Part shown: in pieces, positions 12,155-23,819 of the stretch
Layout: the number at the start of each line of letters is the position of its first letter
Numbering within the stretch: the stretch's first letter is position 1
Source of the DNA: Gigaspora rosea
Taxonomy: Eukaryota; Glomeromycota; Glomeromycetes; Diversisporales; Gigasporaceae
Reading direction: 5' to 3'
DNA length: 64,000 nucleotides
NCBI GenBank assembly: GCA_003550325.1
Contig: QKWP01000100.1
Coordinates: forward strand, 182,348-246,347
Notes under the pieces: model-generated
What the model was told of the DNA's origin: nothing
Databases searched by the model: none
What the model saw: only the letters and a program-made list of their open reading frames with translations
Translations under genes and position numbers: made by a program

Positions 12155-13903
12155 ATGAATTTTGTTGATTCTGATTTCGATAAAAAAATTATTGAAGAAT
12201 GGTGTAATTTCTATAATGAAATTGTTAAAGAATTGTGTGATTTGTATAATGAAAAAAGATATAAAAGTAAAAATACCATATCAACCCTCAAAATTATTGA
12301 AAATTTTTTAATAATTAAGAAACTTAATCCAGAAAGTATAATTAATTGGTGTATGAATTATAAAAAAGATCCTACAATTTACTGTATTCTTGGAACTTGC
12401 TATCGTTTTGGTAAATGGGTTAAAAAAGATGAACAAAAAGCATTCATCTATTATCAAAAATCGGCTGAAATGAAGCATTTTGATGGGTTATTTAATCTTG
12501 GAATTTGTTATAACATTGGAATTGGTGTTATAAAGGATAAACGTAAAGCATTTAATTATTATCAGGAATCTTCTGAAATAGAAGAATTTGATAATTATCA
12601 AAATTTAAGGGTGGGATTATTTGCTATTATGATATCCAGAATTGGATATTATTATGAAAAAGGAATTGAAGTTGAAAAAGATGAATATAATGCATTCATT
12701 TATTATAAAATAGCTGCTGAAATGAAGCATGTTCCTAGTATATTTTTTCTCGGACAATTTTATCGAGATGGGATTGGTATTAAACAAAATAAACATAATG
12801 CATTCATATGCTATTATAAATCCGCAGAAATGGGGCATCCTGGCGGAACATTTCATGTAGGATTTTGTTATGATAATGGTATTGGTATTGAAAAGGATAA
12901 ATTTAAGGCGTTTATTTACTACCAAAAATCTGCAGAAATGGGATATGCTAGTGGAATGTATCAAGTTGGCTATTGTTATCAAAATGGAATTGGTGTTGAA
13001 AAAGATGAAAATAAAGCAATTTCTTATTATAAAAAATCTTCAGAAAATGGGTTTCCTCGTGGAGCATTCGAACTCGGTCGTTGTTATGAAAACGGAATTG
13101 GAGTTGAAAAGGATGAACACAAGGCATTTATTTGTTTCCAAGAATCTGCCGAGGGTGAGTGCATTAGCGGGATGCTTCATGTCGGACGTTGTTATTGGAA
13201 TGGAATTGGCGTCGAAAAAAACGAAAATATGGCATTGATTTATTTTCAAAAATCTGCAGAGTTGGGGGATCCTGATGGGATGGTTAAAGTTGGTTATTTC
13301 TACGAAAAGGGAATTGTTGTTGAAAAGGATGAACAAAAAGCATTTATGAATTATAAAAAATCTGCTGATATGGGACATATCGATGGAATATTTATTCTTG
13401 GTGCGTGTTATGAACGCGGAATTGGAGTTGAAAAGGATTTGCATAAGGCATTTACTTATTTTCAAAAATCTGCTGAGATGGGACTAAACGAAGGAGCATG
13501 TCGTCTCGGAAATTATTATTATAATGGAATTGGTGTCGCTCAAGACAATCACAAGGCATTCTTATATTATCAGAAATCTGCTGAAAGGGGACATATTGAA
13601 GGAATTTTTAAGCTTGGAAATTGTTATCTACGAGGAATTGGAGTTGAAAAGGATGAATATAGCGCATTCAATTATCTTAAAAAATGCGCTGATATGGGGC
13701 ACGATGAAGGGGCATATAATCTTGGAGATTGCTATTCCGATGGAATTGGTGTTGAAAAGGATATGAATAAGGCATTTATCTATTATCAAAAATCTGCTGA
13801 GATTGGTTATGCTCCTGCAATGGAAAATGTTGGTGATTTCTATCGGAATGGAATTGGAGTGATAAGAGATTTACAAAAAGCAGAATATTGGTATCAAATG
13901 TAA
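12155..13903 (+). CDS. Sel1-repeat protein, 582 residues
   Basis: One uninterrupted frame from ATG 12155 (context AACTATAATGAA) to TAA 13903. Residues 1-75 are a non-repeat helical region (MNFVDSDFDKKIIEEW). About 14 Sel1-type repeats of 36 residues follow, consensus LGxCYxNGIGVEKDExKAFxYYQKSAEMGH; repeats 2 and 3 carry insertions and the last is cut at KAEYWYQM. Sel1 arrays form a curved alpha-solenoid that binds proteins. No signal peptide or membrane segment is visible. The kinase exon beginning at 14076 follows after about 170 bases. In this type of fungal genome Sel1 repeats and TKL kinases are often fused. The only obvious donor near the stop (GTAAGA at 13900) leaves phase 2, while the kinase exon needs phase 1, so fusion is not shown. 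Independent or fused, it appears intact. Confidence 0.9.
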   Translation: MNFVDSDFDKKIIEEWCNFYNEIVKELCDLYNEKRYKSKNTISTLKIIENFLIIKKLNPESIINWCMNYKKDPTIYCILGTCYRFGKWVKKDEQKAFIYYQKSAEMKHFDGLFNLGICYNIGIGVIKDKRKAFNYYQESSEIEEFDNYQNLRVGLFAIMISRIGYYYEKGIEVEKDEYNAFIYYKIAAEMKHVPSIFFLGQFYRDGIGIKQNKHNAFICYYKSAEMGHPGGTFHVGFCYDNGIGIEKDKFKAFIYYQKSAEMGYASGMYQVGYCYQNGIGVEKDENKAISYYKKSSENGFPRGAFELGRCYENGIGVEKDEHKAFICFQESAEGECISGMLHVGRCYWNGIGVEKNENMALIYFQKSAELGDPDGMVKVGYFYEKGIVVEKDEQKAFMNYKKSADMGHIDGIFILGACYERGIGVEKDLHKAFTYFQKSAEMGLNEGACRLGNYYYNGIGVAQDNHKAFLYYQKSAERGHIEGIFKLGNCYLRGIGVEKDEYSAFNYLKKCADMGHDEGAYNLGDCYSDGIGVEKDMNKAFIYYQKSAEIGYAPAMENVGDFYRNGIGVIRDLQKAEYWYQM

Positions 13904-14075
13904 GAAAAATTTTCTTATATAGCTGTATTTTTGGTACGATTTTGTTAATACTGAAAATTCATATACTATATCGATTAATAGGGGAAAAAAACGTTACATC
14001 AGGTAACTTTCTATTGTTATGTGTATAATTATCTATTGCTATTCTAATATACTTATTTCTATTTTCTTTGATTAG

Positions 14076-16842
14076 CAACAAATGAATGGAAGCATATAAA
14101 ATTTGATATTGACGATACCTTAAAAAACTTGATTATAGAAAATAATTACCCAATACAATGGATAGATTATAATGTATTTTTAAATATCACAGAGATAGGA
14201 AAAGGTGGTTTTTCAACAGTTTATTATGCTATATGGTTGGATCTAAAAAAGGGTCGTCAAATTACTGTTGCACTTAAACTTCTTCATGGATCAAATAGAT
14301 GTATTAAAGAATTTATAAATGAGGTAATTTATTTTAATTTTAATAATGCCCATTAACGACATATTTAAGTATTTATAAATTGAATTTATTTTCATTACAA
14401 ATAGTTAAAGGCATATTGCGACATTGGCCTTAAACATCAAACCTTTTTAAAATGTTGGGGTATATCAAAAGATAAAGTCTCTAAAGATTATATTCTCGTT
14501 ATGGAATATATACCAATGGGCTCTTTACGCGATAATCTTTATTATGTATCAAAAATGGAATGGGAAAAGAAATTACTTTTGTTGACTTCCATTGCTTCTG
14601 ACCTTCAGAAAATTCATTCTCAAGGTCTTATTCACCGAGATTTACATAGTGGAAATATATTATTACGTAACTTATATAGTGCATATATTGCAGATTTGGG
14701 ACTTTCAGCATTAGTTAATATAGGATCGTCAAATAATCAAATATGTGGCATACCGCCATATATAGCACCTGAAGTGTTATCTAACGGCAATAAAGAGTAT
14801 AGTACAGCATCTGATGTATATTCTTTTGGAATTATTGCTTATGAAGTAGTATCAGGTCTTCCGGTGTATCATGACATTCCACATGATATCAATCTTTTAA
14901 GTGCTATTTATAATGGTTTGCGTCCAAGCATTCCACAACATGTACCAAAATTGGTTAAGGAATTAATAATTAAATGTTGGGACGGTCAAAAAGACAAAAG
15001 GCCAACTTCAGAAGATATATTTAACACTTTAAATATGTGGGATAGTAGTATTTTAAGTGATACATCAACAGAAATGGATACACAAATAAGTTCTGATGAA
15101 ACAGTTGAATTGATTCCAATTCATGTCAAGATACATTCTGAAGTCACTTATACTAGCAGAAAATTTGCTCCACTATCAAGTAAATATATCATTAACTCTG
15201 ATTAATTCAATCATCTAGATCATAATAATTACTTTGTTATACTGTATATTAACTTCAATTAAATTTATTTTTTAAAATTGGTTTTTTTTTTTTTATTTTC
15301 AAATATAAAGATAATCAAGAAAAGCAAGAAGACGTCGAAAGTTTACTAATTATAAACACATATCTCAACTCACAAGATGATGTAAACGAAGTTGAAAAAG
15401 AAAACTTTCATCCCCAAAAATCTGCCGACATGGAAAACCTTGACAAAATGGTCAATCTTGGAGTTTATTATCAGGTGGGGCATGGAGTCGAAAAGGACGA
15501 CCATAAAGCATTTTTGCATTATCAAAAATCTGCTGAGATGGGAGATTATAATTCAATATTCCAAGCTGGTGTTTGTTATTACCATGGAATTGGAGTAGAG
15601 AAGGATGAACATAAAGCATTTATCAATTTTCAGAAATGTACTGATATGGGAGATCTTAATGCAATGAATCTTCTTGCATATTTTTATCAAGTAGGAATCG
15701 GAGTTGAAAAAGATGAACATAAGGCATTTAATTATTATGAAAAGTCTGCTAAATTAGGAGATGTTAATGGAATTTATTCCATTGGACGTTGTTATTTTGA
15801 GGGAATGGGAGTTAAAAAGGATGAACATAGTGCATTCGACTATCTCAATAAATCTGCGGATATGGGGCATATCGCTGGAATGAATGATGTGGGTCATTGT
15901 TATCAAAAAGGAATTGGAGTTGAAAAAAATGAACATGAAGGATTCATTTATTTTCAAAAATCTATCTTAAAGGAGGAATCCGATCCATCCGTTTATAGTA
16001 AATTAATTTGTAATCAGAAATATGGCAACTCGGGAAAGGCCGCATTAAATATTGCTTGCTGTTACGAAAGCGGAATTGGAGTTGAAAAAAATGCACATGA
16101 GGCATTTAATTATTATGAAAAGTCTGCTAGCATGGGAAATATTGATGGAATATACCATATTGGTAATTGTTACCGTTACGGAATTGGAGTTAAACAGGAT
16201 AAACGCCAAGCATTCATTTATTACCAAAAATCTGCTGAGATGGGACACGTTGAAGGTACATTTGATCTTGGACAATGTTATTATAAAGGAATTGGCGTTA
16301 AAATAGATAAATATAAGTATTTCAATTATTTATTAAAATCTGCTGAGATGGGACATGCTATTGGAACAATTAATGTTGGATATTGTTATTTTGATGGAAT
16401 TGGAGTTGAAAAGGATGAACATAAGGCATTCACTTATTTTCAAAAATCAGCTGAGATGGAACTTAAAGATGGAATATATTATCTTGGTAACTGTTATCAA
16501 AATGGAATTGGAGTTAAAAAGGACGAAGATAAGGCATTTGTTTATTATAAAAAATCTGCTGATATGGGACATGCACTAGGAGCATTTAATACAGGATATT
16601 GTTATGCTTGTGGAAATGGGGTTAAAAAAGATTATCACAAAGCATTTATATATTATCAAAAATCTTCTGAAATGGGGGACCCTGATGGAATGTACACAAC
16701 TGGTCAATTTTATCATAACGGGCTTGGTGTTGAAAAGGACGAACATAAAGCATTCATTTATTATCAAAAATCTGCCGATATGGGTCATATTGATGGAACA
16801 TTTGAATATCGGAAATTGTTATCAAAATGGAATTGGAGTTAA
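14076..16842 (+). CDS. TKL-type protein kinase fused to a C-terminal Sel1 array
   Basis: Exons read as 14076-14323, 14405-15179 and from 15311; introns are 81 nt (phase 0) and 131 nt (phase 1), both GT..AG. Kinase motifs in order: glycine loop IGKGGFSTVYYA, lysine in VALKLL, HRDLHSGNILL (HRD at 14633-14641), ADLGLS as DFG variant, YIAPEVL, DVYSFGII and CWDGQKDKRP. All residues needed for catalysis are present, so this is probably an active Ser/Thr or Tyr kinase. After a linker (DTSTEMDTQISSDE) the last exon adds about 12 Sel1 repeats, one with a 17-residue insertion near 15970. No in-frame ATG precedes the glycine loop in the first exon, so a further 5' exon is needed, possibly the Sel1 ORF at 12155-13903. 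The frame shifts near 16805 and the protein ends early at 16842. Confidence 0.85.
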
Positions 16843-17010
16843 AAAGGATGAAAATAAGGCATTTGTTTATTTTCAAAAATCTGCCTATATGGGAATGCGC
16901 AAGGTGCATTGAAGACAGGATTCTGTTATCATTATGGAATTGGAATTAAACAAGACCAATATTTATCGATTAAATAGTTTCAAAAATCTGCAGAGATGGG
17001 AAATTTCTGG
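16805..17010 (+). pseudogene. Decayed 3' end of the Sel1 array
   Basis: Beyond the frameshift near 16805 the sequence still encodes Sel1 repeats in other frames: GNCYQNGIGVKKDENKAF, then after a 1-base loss near 16890 a GFCYHYGIGIKQD unit, then an in-frame TAG at 16975-16977 before FQKSAEMGN. At least one and a half repeats have been lost from the protein by recent small indels. Confidence 0.75.
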
Positions 17011-17385
17011 TGGAAAATTTATAATTGACGATTTAAACAGTTTTATTGAAGAAAATTCTGAATTTATGACATTTGGTTATTGAGTTAAAACTCGTGTTTG
17101 CTGCTAAAATGTATTGATATCGAATATAATTTATTTATTATTAAGAACTCGCAGAGATCTGAGACGAAAATTTTTTTTTGTATGCATAAAATAAATTGAC
17201 ATCCATTGTATGACATTAACTTGTCTTTAATATTTTTAGCAATATTATGAGCAAAATGACATGCAATATCACAATGGATAATGAGAGTTGTGTAGTGGAT
17301 TGCTATATGGATTTGTATTATCCATATTATACAATCTACGCTTATTATTGATTTATAATTTGAAAATTAACTAACAGAAAATTAA
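17011..17385. other. Intergenic, no gene recognised
   Basis: AT-rich downstream sequence of the kinase-Sel1 gene. No ORF or repeat could be supported. Confidence 0.4.
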
Positions 17386-17734
17386 TGTTGTGACTGAAGC
17401 TGGAAATTTGGGGCTTCAATTTAAAAAGATAAACCCTACAAAACTTTTTTATTATCAAAATTAACCTTGAACTAGGGACAATGAATATTTCCATTCCATT
17501 TTATATCAATTGACCAATCAAAACTTGTATCTATTGTTGGTTGCAAGTTCTGATTGTCATTTTTTTTTTTGATATCGGAATAAAATGGAATTGAAGTATT
17601 TACAGTCCTTGTCTTGAACCTAATTTACCAATGAAAACAAAAATAAGCTAAAAAGATGCACTCCAAAATTTGAAAATCTCATATCACGATATTTAACTTT
17701 CCAGCTTCAGCTGTTTCTAGTTTCAGTTGTGACA
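17386..17734. mobile_element. MITE of the TGAAGCTGGAAA family (M1), longest copy
   Basis: The left end TGTTGTGACTGAAGCTGGAA is mirrored by TTCCAGCTTCAG...CAGTTGTGACA on the right, with an extra copy of the motif at the right end. Related elements lie at 19138-19310, 21066-21284 and 28516-28703. It has no coding capacity. Confidence 0.55.
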
Positions 17735-18004
17735 TTTAATAAGAGCTAGGTTAGAATATCACCGTTTATACAGTGGGTGGCCATATTATTGTGGGCAATT
17801 TTTGAAAAATAATTAAATCTATATCTTTTATATAAAAAAAAAAGAGTAAATGGTGACTATTAATCCACCCTTTTTTCTAGCAAAAGAAAAAATTTCTCGT
17901 GAAATTTTACTGTATAGCTACCTCTAGCGCTAACCCTTCCTCCTAGCTAAAATTTCACGTGTTTATGTTTGTTTTGATTGTACGTTACACAGGGAGTGTC
18001 ACCG

Positions 18005-18367
18005 TTAGGGCATTTTACTTATTTGCGCGGGTAACACAAACCAAACAAGGAAATCCGATTTTGTAAATAAACTAAGTGCGTGAGATAAAAATTTAGGATT
18101 AGGGCCTTAACGTTAGAGGCTATAAAGTTAGCGGCTATAAAGTTAGAGTGATTTTTAATATAAGTAAAATTTCATTCCCGTCATTTTTAATTAGTGCACC
18201 AAGATCGATTTAAACATTAGTTTTTGCGTATTTTCGCTTTTTTCTTCTTTTACGCGTGTTCGAATTCTTCGTCGGGCTGATCCGGAATAGTCAAAATTTG
18301 CATTCTCCGATTGGCTATTTCCTCTCCAGGAGCTTGTATTACCCGCGCAAATAAGTGAATACACCGC
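18005..18367. mobile_element. hAT-like element, right end overlapped by a later insertion
   Basis: The arms ACTTATTTGCGCGGGTAACA (18017-18036) and its inverse TATTACCCGCGCAAATAAGT (18337-18356) face each other. GTCACCG precedes the left arm (17998-18004) and recurs at 18764 and 19029, consistent with repeated hAT insertion at one target. The interior includes a diverged copy of the 883-950 sequence. Confidence 0.5.
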
Positions 18368-18763
18368 TAGGGACCTCAGTGCGATGCGAAATAAAATGCA
18401 AATTATGCGATGCGATTGGGCCAAATTATGCGGCTAATGTTTTACGTTCCCAGAATTACGATTTTTTTCGTACCATTAGCCACGTGATAAATATACTCAA
18501 TTTGGATTGGTCAATTTCTTCCAGAACTTTACATAATTTATGTTGTTAGATTTTCTACTCGGAATATGTCGGAACGGTAGATATAAAAAAAATTCTGAAA
18601 TTTGTGTTCAAAAATTTTTTATAAAAAAAACTAATCGGTTGGTTAAAAATCGACCAATCACAGGCACTAGTTACTATTATGCGATTTTGGGCCAAATTAT
18701 GCTTCGCATATGCGATGCTAAAAATTGGCTCATTATGCGCATCGCATAAAACTGAGGTCCCTA
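18368..18763. mobile_element. 396-bp hAT-type MITE
   Basis: Starts TAGGGACCTCAG and ends CTGAGGTCCCTA; subterminal ATGCGATGCG-type motifs are also inverted. Outer 8-mers are TACACCGC (left) and GTCACCGC (right), matching at six of eight positions, so the target duplication is imperfect. Short ORFs inside are not meaningful. Confidence 0.65.
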
Positions 18764-18771
18764 GTCACCGC

Positions 18772-19028
18772 TAGTGATTTAAGCCAGCTAATGCAGCCGC
18801 AGCTAAGCCAGCCGATGTATTGTGATCGGCTCGCTAATGCGGCTAAAAGTAACTATTATAAGAATCCGATAAATTCCGAAAAGGAAAATAAATGGACATA
18901 AAGTACGGGGCAAATATACCGAAATATTTTGAATGCAGGCCAATAGTTAGCTGTTAGCCAGCCGCTTAGCCGATGATTTAGTCGGCTGGCTAAGCCAGCC
19001 GACTAAAACCATGTGGCTTAAATCACTA
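18772..19028. mobile_element. 257-bp hAT-type MITE with perfect 8-bp target duplication
   Basis: Termini TAGTGATTTAAGCC and GGCTTAAATCACTA, flanked by identical GTCACCGC at 18764-18771 and 19029-19036. The interior is full of palindromic GGCTAAGCCAGCCGA motifs, shared with the element at 45375-45685. The 8-bp duplication is the hAT hallmark. Confidence 0.85.
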
Positions 19029-19137
19029 GTCACCGCAATATTTTTTGAGATAATTAAGATGATATAATATTGTGTAATGTTATACAAAACCAAAAATAGT
19101 AAATTTTAAAAATTAATTCAGTAATTATTGTCATTAT

Positions 19138-19310
19138 TGTCGCAGTTGATGCTGAAATTTGGGTCGCGATTTACCCTGCTAAAATCCACATACTCTTTAA
19201 TAACCAATTCTAACACTAAACCCTAACCAACCCTAAAAAACGGACAAAATTACCCAAAATTCTTTAAAAAATTTGTATCAAAATAGGTCGAAATTTCAGC
19301 ATCTGCAACA
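19138..19310. mobile_element. M1-family MITE with telomere-like core
   Basis: TGTCGCAGTTGATGCTGAAA is mirrored by TTTCAGCATCTGCAACA. The interior runs CCCTGCTAAAATCCACATA, then AAACCCTAACCAACCCTAAA, the same order as in the 21066 copy. No ORF. Confidence 0.7.
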
Positions 19311-19595
19311 GTTATTATTATTACTATATTAAAAGTTAATTTTTTTATTAAGTACTATCTTTGATAAATGTTGTTAAAACGATCATCCAAATGAAATCGT
19401 ACAAAAATTTATACCTTTATAGATCTTAATATATTTGTCGATAGGACCGACAACATTTTCGGCAAATGCATATTATTGTATACACATCAGATTTTTTATA
19501 AAATCCGAGATATTGATAGTTAACAGCTTGCCCTTTTAATCTATTTGAAAGCCATAATCTGCAAGTTTTATATTTTTATTATGTATAAATATATT

Positions 19596-20540
19596 ACGAC
19601 AGGGTGAAACCTGAGTTGTGAAATAGTGAAACCTGCTATGATCATCACGTGAGGGTGAAATCTGCTTTTATATAATAAAAAACATAATAAAACGCGGATT
19701 TCACCAGTGTTGGACTATGACATATATGACCAATATGATCTATATGACTAGTCATAGATCATATAGTCATTTTGCAAGTATATATAATCTATGACATTAT
19801 ATGACCAATATGATCTATATGACCAGTCACAGATCATGCAAGTATATATGATCTATGACTTTTAGTTATATAGATAACTAGGATTTTCGCGAAATAATGC
19901 GCAGGGGTTTACTTGCGCATTACTACACTCCTGATCTGCCATGTAACTATTGCGACATTTTTGATCGTCCGCATGATTGTCAAATCTGTATCTATTGCGA
20001 CATTCCGTTTGTACACACGATATCATTATTCCTAATTAATGCAGTAAATGCCAGTAAATATCATAAAGGTAGGTTTTTACAGAAAGGTACCCGGGTCGGG
20101 TATTGTCAGATCTAGGTCAGCGTTTAACCCTAGTTTTATTAATATGCCAGTAATAAGTTGTATGTACGTATGTACGTACGTAGAATCCATGTATGTATTG
20201 CTTTATTAGGTAGTATGTTATCATATAAATGATATTTATTTCTATAAGTTAAAAGATCGAGAGCAATTTGTATGCATTTTTTTTTTACGATTACTTAAAC
20301 ATATATATAGATCATATGACTATTAATTACGTCATAATAAAATTATAATCATATCGATCATATGACAAATAGTCATATGTCATATGATTTTAATCATATG
20401 ATTTGTGATTTAACAACTATATGATTATGATCATTTAAAAAAACTTATATGACGTATAAATGGGCCAACACTGGATTTCACCCTAACCCGATCTACAAAG
20501 CGGATTTCACTATTTTGCAACTCAGGTTTCACCCTGTTCT
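19596..20540. mobile_element. Outer MITE with 40-bp inverted ends, inserted in copy B exon 4
   Basis: Starts ACGACAGGGTGAAACCTGAG and ends in the inverse (CTCAGGTTTCACCCTGTTCT), with inverted similarity over about 40 bases. Identical AATATATT flanks it (19588-19595, 20541-20548); copies A and C have a single AATATATT at the same exon position, which proves the insertion. Without its nested passenger it is only 168 bp. Confidence 0.85.
19705..20473. mobile_element. 769-bp hAT element nested in the outer MITE
   Basis: Ends CAGTGTTGGACTATGAC and ATGGGCCAACACTG, flanked by identical GATTTCAC 8-mers (19697-19704, 20474-20481). CAGTGTTGG is a typical hAT terminus. The interior is rich in ATATGATC and ATATGACC motifs and has only a 72-codon ORF (19897-20115), which does not resemble a transposase. 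Non-autonomous. Confidence 0.9.
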
Positions 20541-21065
20541 AATATATTTTCCAAATGCTAATGAAATAGTATTTTAAATTAATAACAAATTAAAATAAAA
20601 GAATCTAAAATTACAGTACTGATATTCTAAACATTACCAATCCAAGATTAACTATCCCTTTAGCATGCAGATTCTAACAGTATTTGCAATTTGCAATGAG
20701 AATTTAATCATCTCATTCCATGAGAGGTGTTGTGAATTTTCATGTAAATATGTTCTCAAAGTTCCACCGTTGAAAGGTATAATATTTGGGTCTCCTTTAT
20801 ATGCATCAATATATATATATATAGAATGATTAACATAACATTCACATTATAAGTAAAGAAGCGAAGATATGTATTATTCTACCTTCTTGTCTAGTAACAC
20901 TATTAAAACGTATAATGTTTGGGTGTATATTGTAATGGTTGTTTGGGAGAGCAGGTGAAATAATATAGACAATAGTGCCAATTTACGCTCCAACCGTGTA
21001 CGGTAAGAGAGATATAAGTGTATTAATCTATAGGTCACGGTGTATGATTAGAGGCGGATATATAA

Positions 21066-21284
21066 TGTCACAGCTGATGCTGAAGTTGGCTGATCAGGGG
21101 TCTTGATTGGAAATCATAAGCCCTGCTAAAATCCACATATACTCTATAAATATAAAATCTAACCCAAATCCTACCCTAACCCTATAAGACAAAAGCGAAA
21201 AAAACATCCAAAAAAAAAGTTAAAATTTTATATCAAAATAGGTCAAGGCTTCAGCATCAGCCAACTTTAGCATCAGCTGTGACA
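21066..21284. mobile_element. M1-family MITE, best-defined copy
   Basis: Near-perfect inverted ends (TGTCACAGCTGATGCTGAAG and the inverse ending ATCAGCTGTGACA), flanked by TATAA on both sides (21061-21065, 21285-21289). The core carries CCCTGCTAAAATCCACATA and TACCCTAACCC. It lies inside the LTR-type insertion, so it is younger than that insertion or travelled with it. Confidence 0.8.
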
Positions 21285-22269
21285 TATAATACGTGGGGAC
21301 CTGATGGTTGGTCTATCACTAAATCACCACAATAATAAAAAGACGCTGAGGCTGGTGATGCTAATATGGGGGAAATGTCAATAAAATGATATCAATAAGA
21401 ATAATAATAAAATATAATATTGATTGAAGGTGGGATCAAAATGTGTATCACGGGGTGTAAGGTAGGCCGATATCTAAGTTGGATATCGATCAGGTGATCT
21501 TTAGAGAGAGTCGATATAGGTAAGTTGGAGAATTTCCTGTAGGTACCGAAGTATTGCTAAATAGATAAAGTAAGTTCTATAGCAACTAGCAAAGATAAGG
21601 AAAGCTAAAAGAAACAGCGTTTATCAGGCAAATGTTTAAACTAAAGACTTTATTATGGGGTTATCAGTAGGCCGATATGAATCACATATATAATTTCGAG
21701 GGATTAACAAAATAGGGTTAAGTCGAATTCGAGTCTAAATAAAACTGATTCGAGGTTACAAGTCAATTCAGTCTGTTGAATTGAGTTACAAAAAGGGTTA
21801 TTAAAGTTACAAGTCGAATTCAAATATAAGTATAGTTTTATTAATCAAAAGAAATATATAAATTATTTAATTGTAATAATGGAAGTCTTTATTAAATGAC
21901 AATAGAACTTATTTTCCTTTTGCCGTGAACTGGAGGCCTTTTTATACATGTTAGATTCTAATTTCCTTCTATTACGCTTACACCACCACAACTATGCTAC
22001 TTAGTTGGCTGTTACTACTTTACTTAGTGACTACTACATTACTTCGTTATTACTCTTAGGACGGTACTATCCTTCGCTAAGTTTTTCCTCCCTATGAAAA
22101 CTCAATACACGGAAATGCATGTATAAATACGAAATTATATGCTGGTAAGCATGGGTTTCATAATCACTGCACAAAAACTGCAAGGAAACTAATCATCCAA
22201 AAAATTTAATACATTTTATCGCACGAAATATTGAAATCCGTGCACTATCATGCATAGTATTATAACCAT

Positions 22270-22860
22270 TTATTGACGTGTATTAATCTTAATGAGCACA
22301 AAATTTCTGTGCACTAACGTGTACAATCATTAAGATTCTTAACGATCATAATTTTTGTGCACTAACGTGCACAATCGTTAAGATTCTTAACGATCATAAT
22401 TTTCGTGCACTGACGTGCACAATTGTTAAGATTCTTAATGATCATAATCATAATTTTTCGTGCTCTGATGTGCACAATTATTAAGATTCTTAACGAAAGT
22501 TTCAGTTCGCTGATGTCACGATCATCACAATCGTTAAGATTCTTAATGATCAAATTTTAACGATCATTTCTGTACATAATATTATGATTATCACAATCGT
22601 TAAGACTCCTTAACGATCATAATTTCAGTGCATTAATATCATGATCGTCACAATCGTTAAGATTTTTAACAATCATAATTTTTGTGCATGATATCACAAT
22701 TGTCACAATTGTTAAGATCCTTAACGATCATAATTTCATGTACTAACATGATGATCATTAAGATCCTTAACGATCATAATTCCATGCATTAACATGATGA
22801 TTGTTAAGATTATTAATGATTATAAACTCCGTGCATTGATGCGCACAAAAACATTTATTT
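22270..22860. repeat. Satellite array, about 10 units of roughly 50 bp with two palindromes each
   Basis: Each unit contains GTTAAGATTCTTAACGATCA (the palindrome GTTAAG..CTTAAC) and a second palindrome of the type GTGCACTAACGTGCAC. Units at the left are most alike; those to the right diverge and lose the second palindrome. The array lies within the LTR-type insertion. A minus-strand ORF at 22362-22553 is only the repeat read in frame. Confidence 0.8.
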
Positions 22861-23819
22861 TGTTGTTTTTTTTTTGTTTTTTTTTTGCACTTAACAATAA
22901 TATTTTCCGTGCATTGATGCGCACAAATTACATTTGATTTGTAAGCAAATAAATATTTGCTTTTTTTTTTTGTTTACTCTTATCTTTTTTATTATCATCT
23001 TTTATTTTTTTATAATTTTTTTTTTCAACTCATTAATTTTTATATAATTTTTTTAGTTATTGTCATTTTTTTAAACCATCCTTTAGAGTCATTGCCTTGG
23101 AAGTTACTCTTTTGGAATCACTATCATTTTTGGTGTATGTTTTTTATCATTTTTGGTGGTATCGCAGCTTTATTTTTTTTTACTATTATTTTTTTCTTTT
23201 ATTTTTTAGCTCTGCATATGATTGCATTTTAGTATCTACCTGAGTTACTGCTATTTGAGATGCCACAATCGGAGTTGTCCCTATTGGAGTTATTTCTAGA
23301 GTAGTCATTTTGAATTTTTTTTTTTTTTTAAACCTTTCATTTTGGTTAGTTTTTTTTTAATATTATTAGTTGCTGGTTTATTTTTAAAGTCAGTAGTTTT
23401 AGTAATTAGAAGTATTTTCTTATTCGCATGTAAATTATTAAATTAAACTATTTGTATTATAAAATTTAATTGATAAAATAATTTAGTTAATAAAATACAA
23501 AATTTAGTTAATAAAACTTATAAAATTTAGTTAATAAAATTATAAATTTAGTTAATAAAATAATGCATATACAATATATGTTATTATGTATATATGTATG
23601 GACATATGCTATTATATGTAACCTGCACGTAAATATGCACGAGACAATGCACGAGAAAACACATAAAATTGCATGTAAGTACATGTACTGTTGCACAGAA
23701 TCTGTGCCTTATTACGTGCTGTAAACATGTTTTCCCATACATTGTCTCGTATAGATTTACGTGCATGTTTGTATAGTTCCATATCCAAACTTTCCCGTGT
23801 ATTGCAGTATCATTCTGTG

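Noticed and set aside
12617-16788. Long ORFs in other frames across both Sel1 arrays
   Set aside because: They are shadows of 108-bp Sel1-coding repeats; composition and motif support only the plus-strand Sel1 frames.
22270-22860. Regular repeats with spacers, resembling a CRISPR array
   Set aside because: Spacers are themselves related palindromes, units drift gradually, there are no cas genes and the context is eukaryotic. It is a satellite.
22957-23232. 91-codon Phe-rich ORF
   Set aside because: T-rich low-complexity sequence within the LTR-type insertion.
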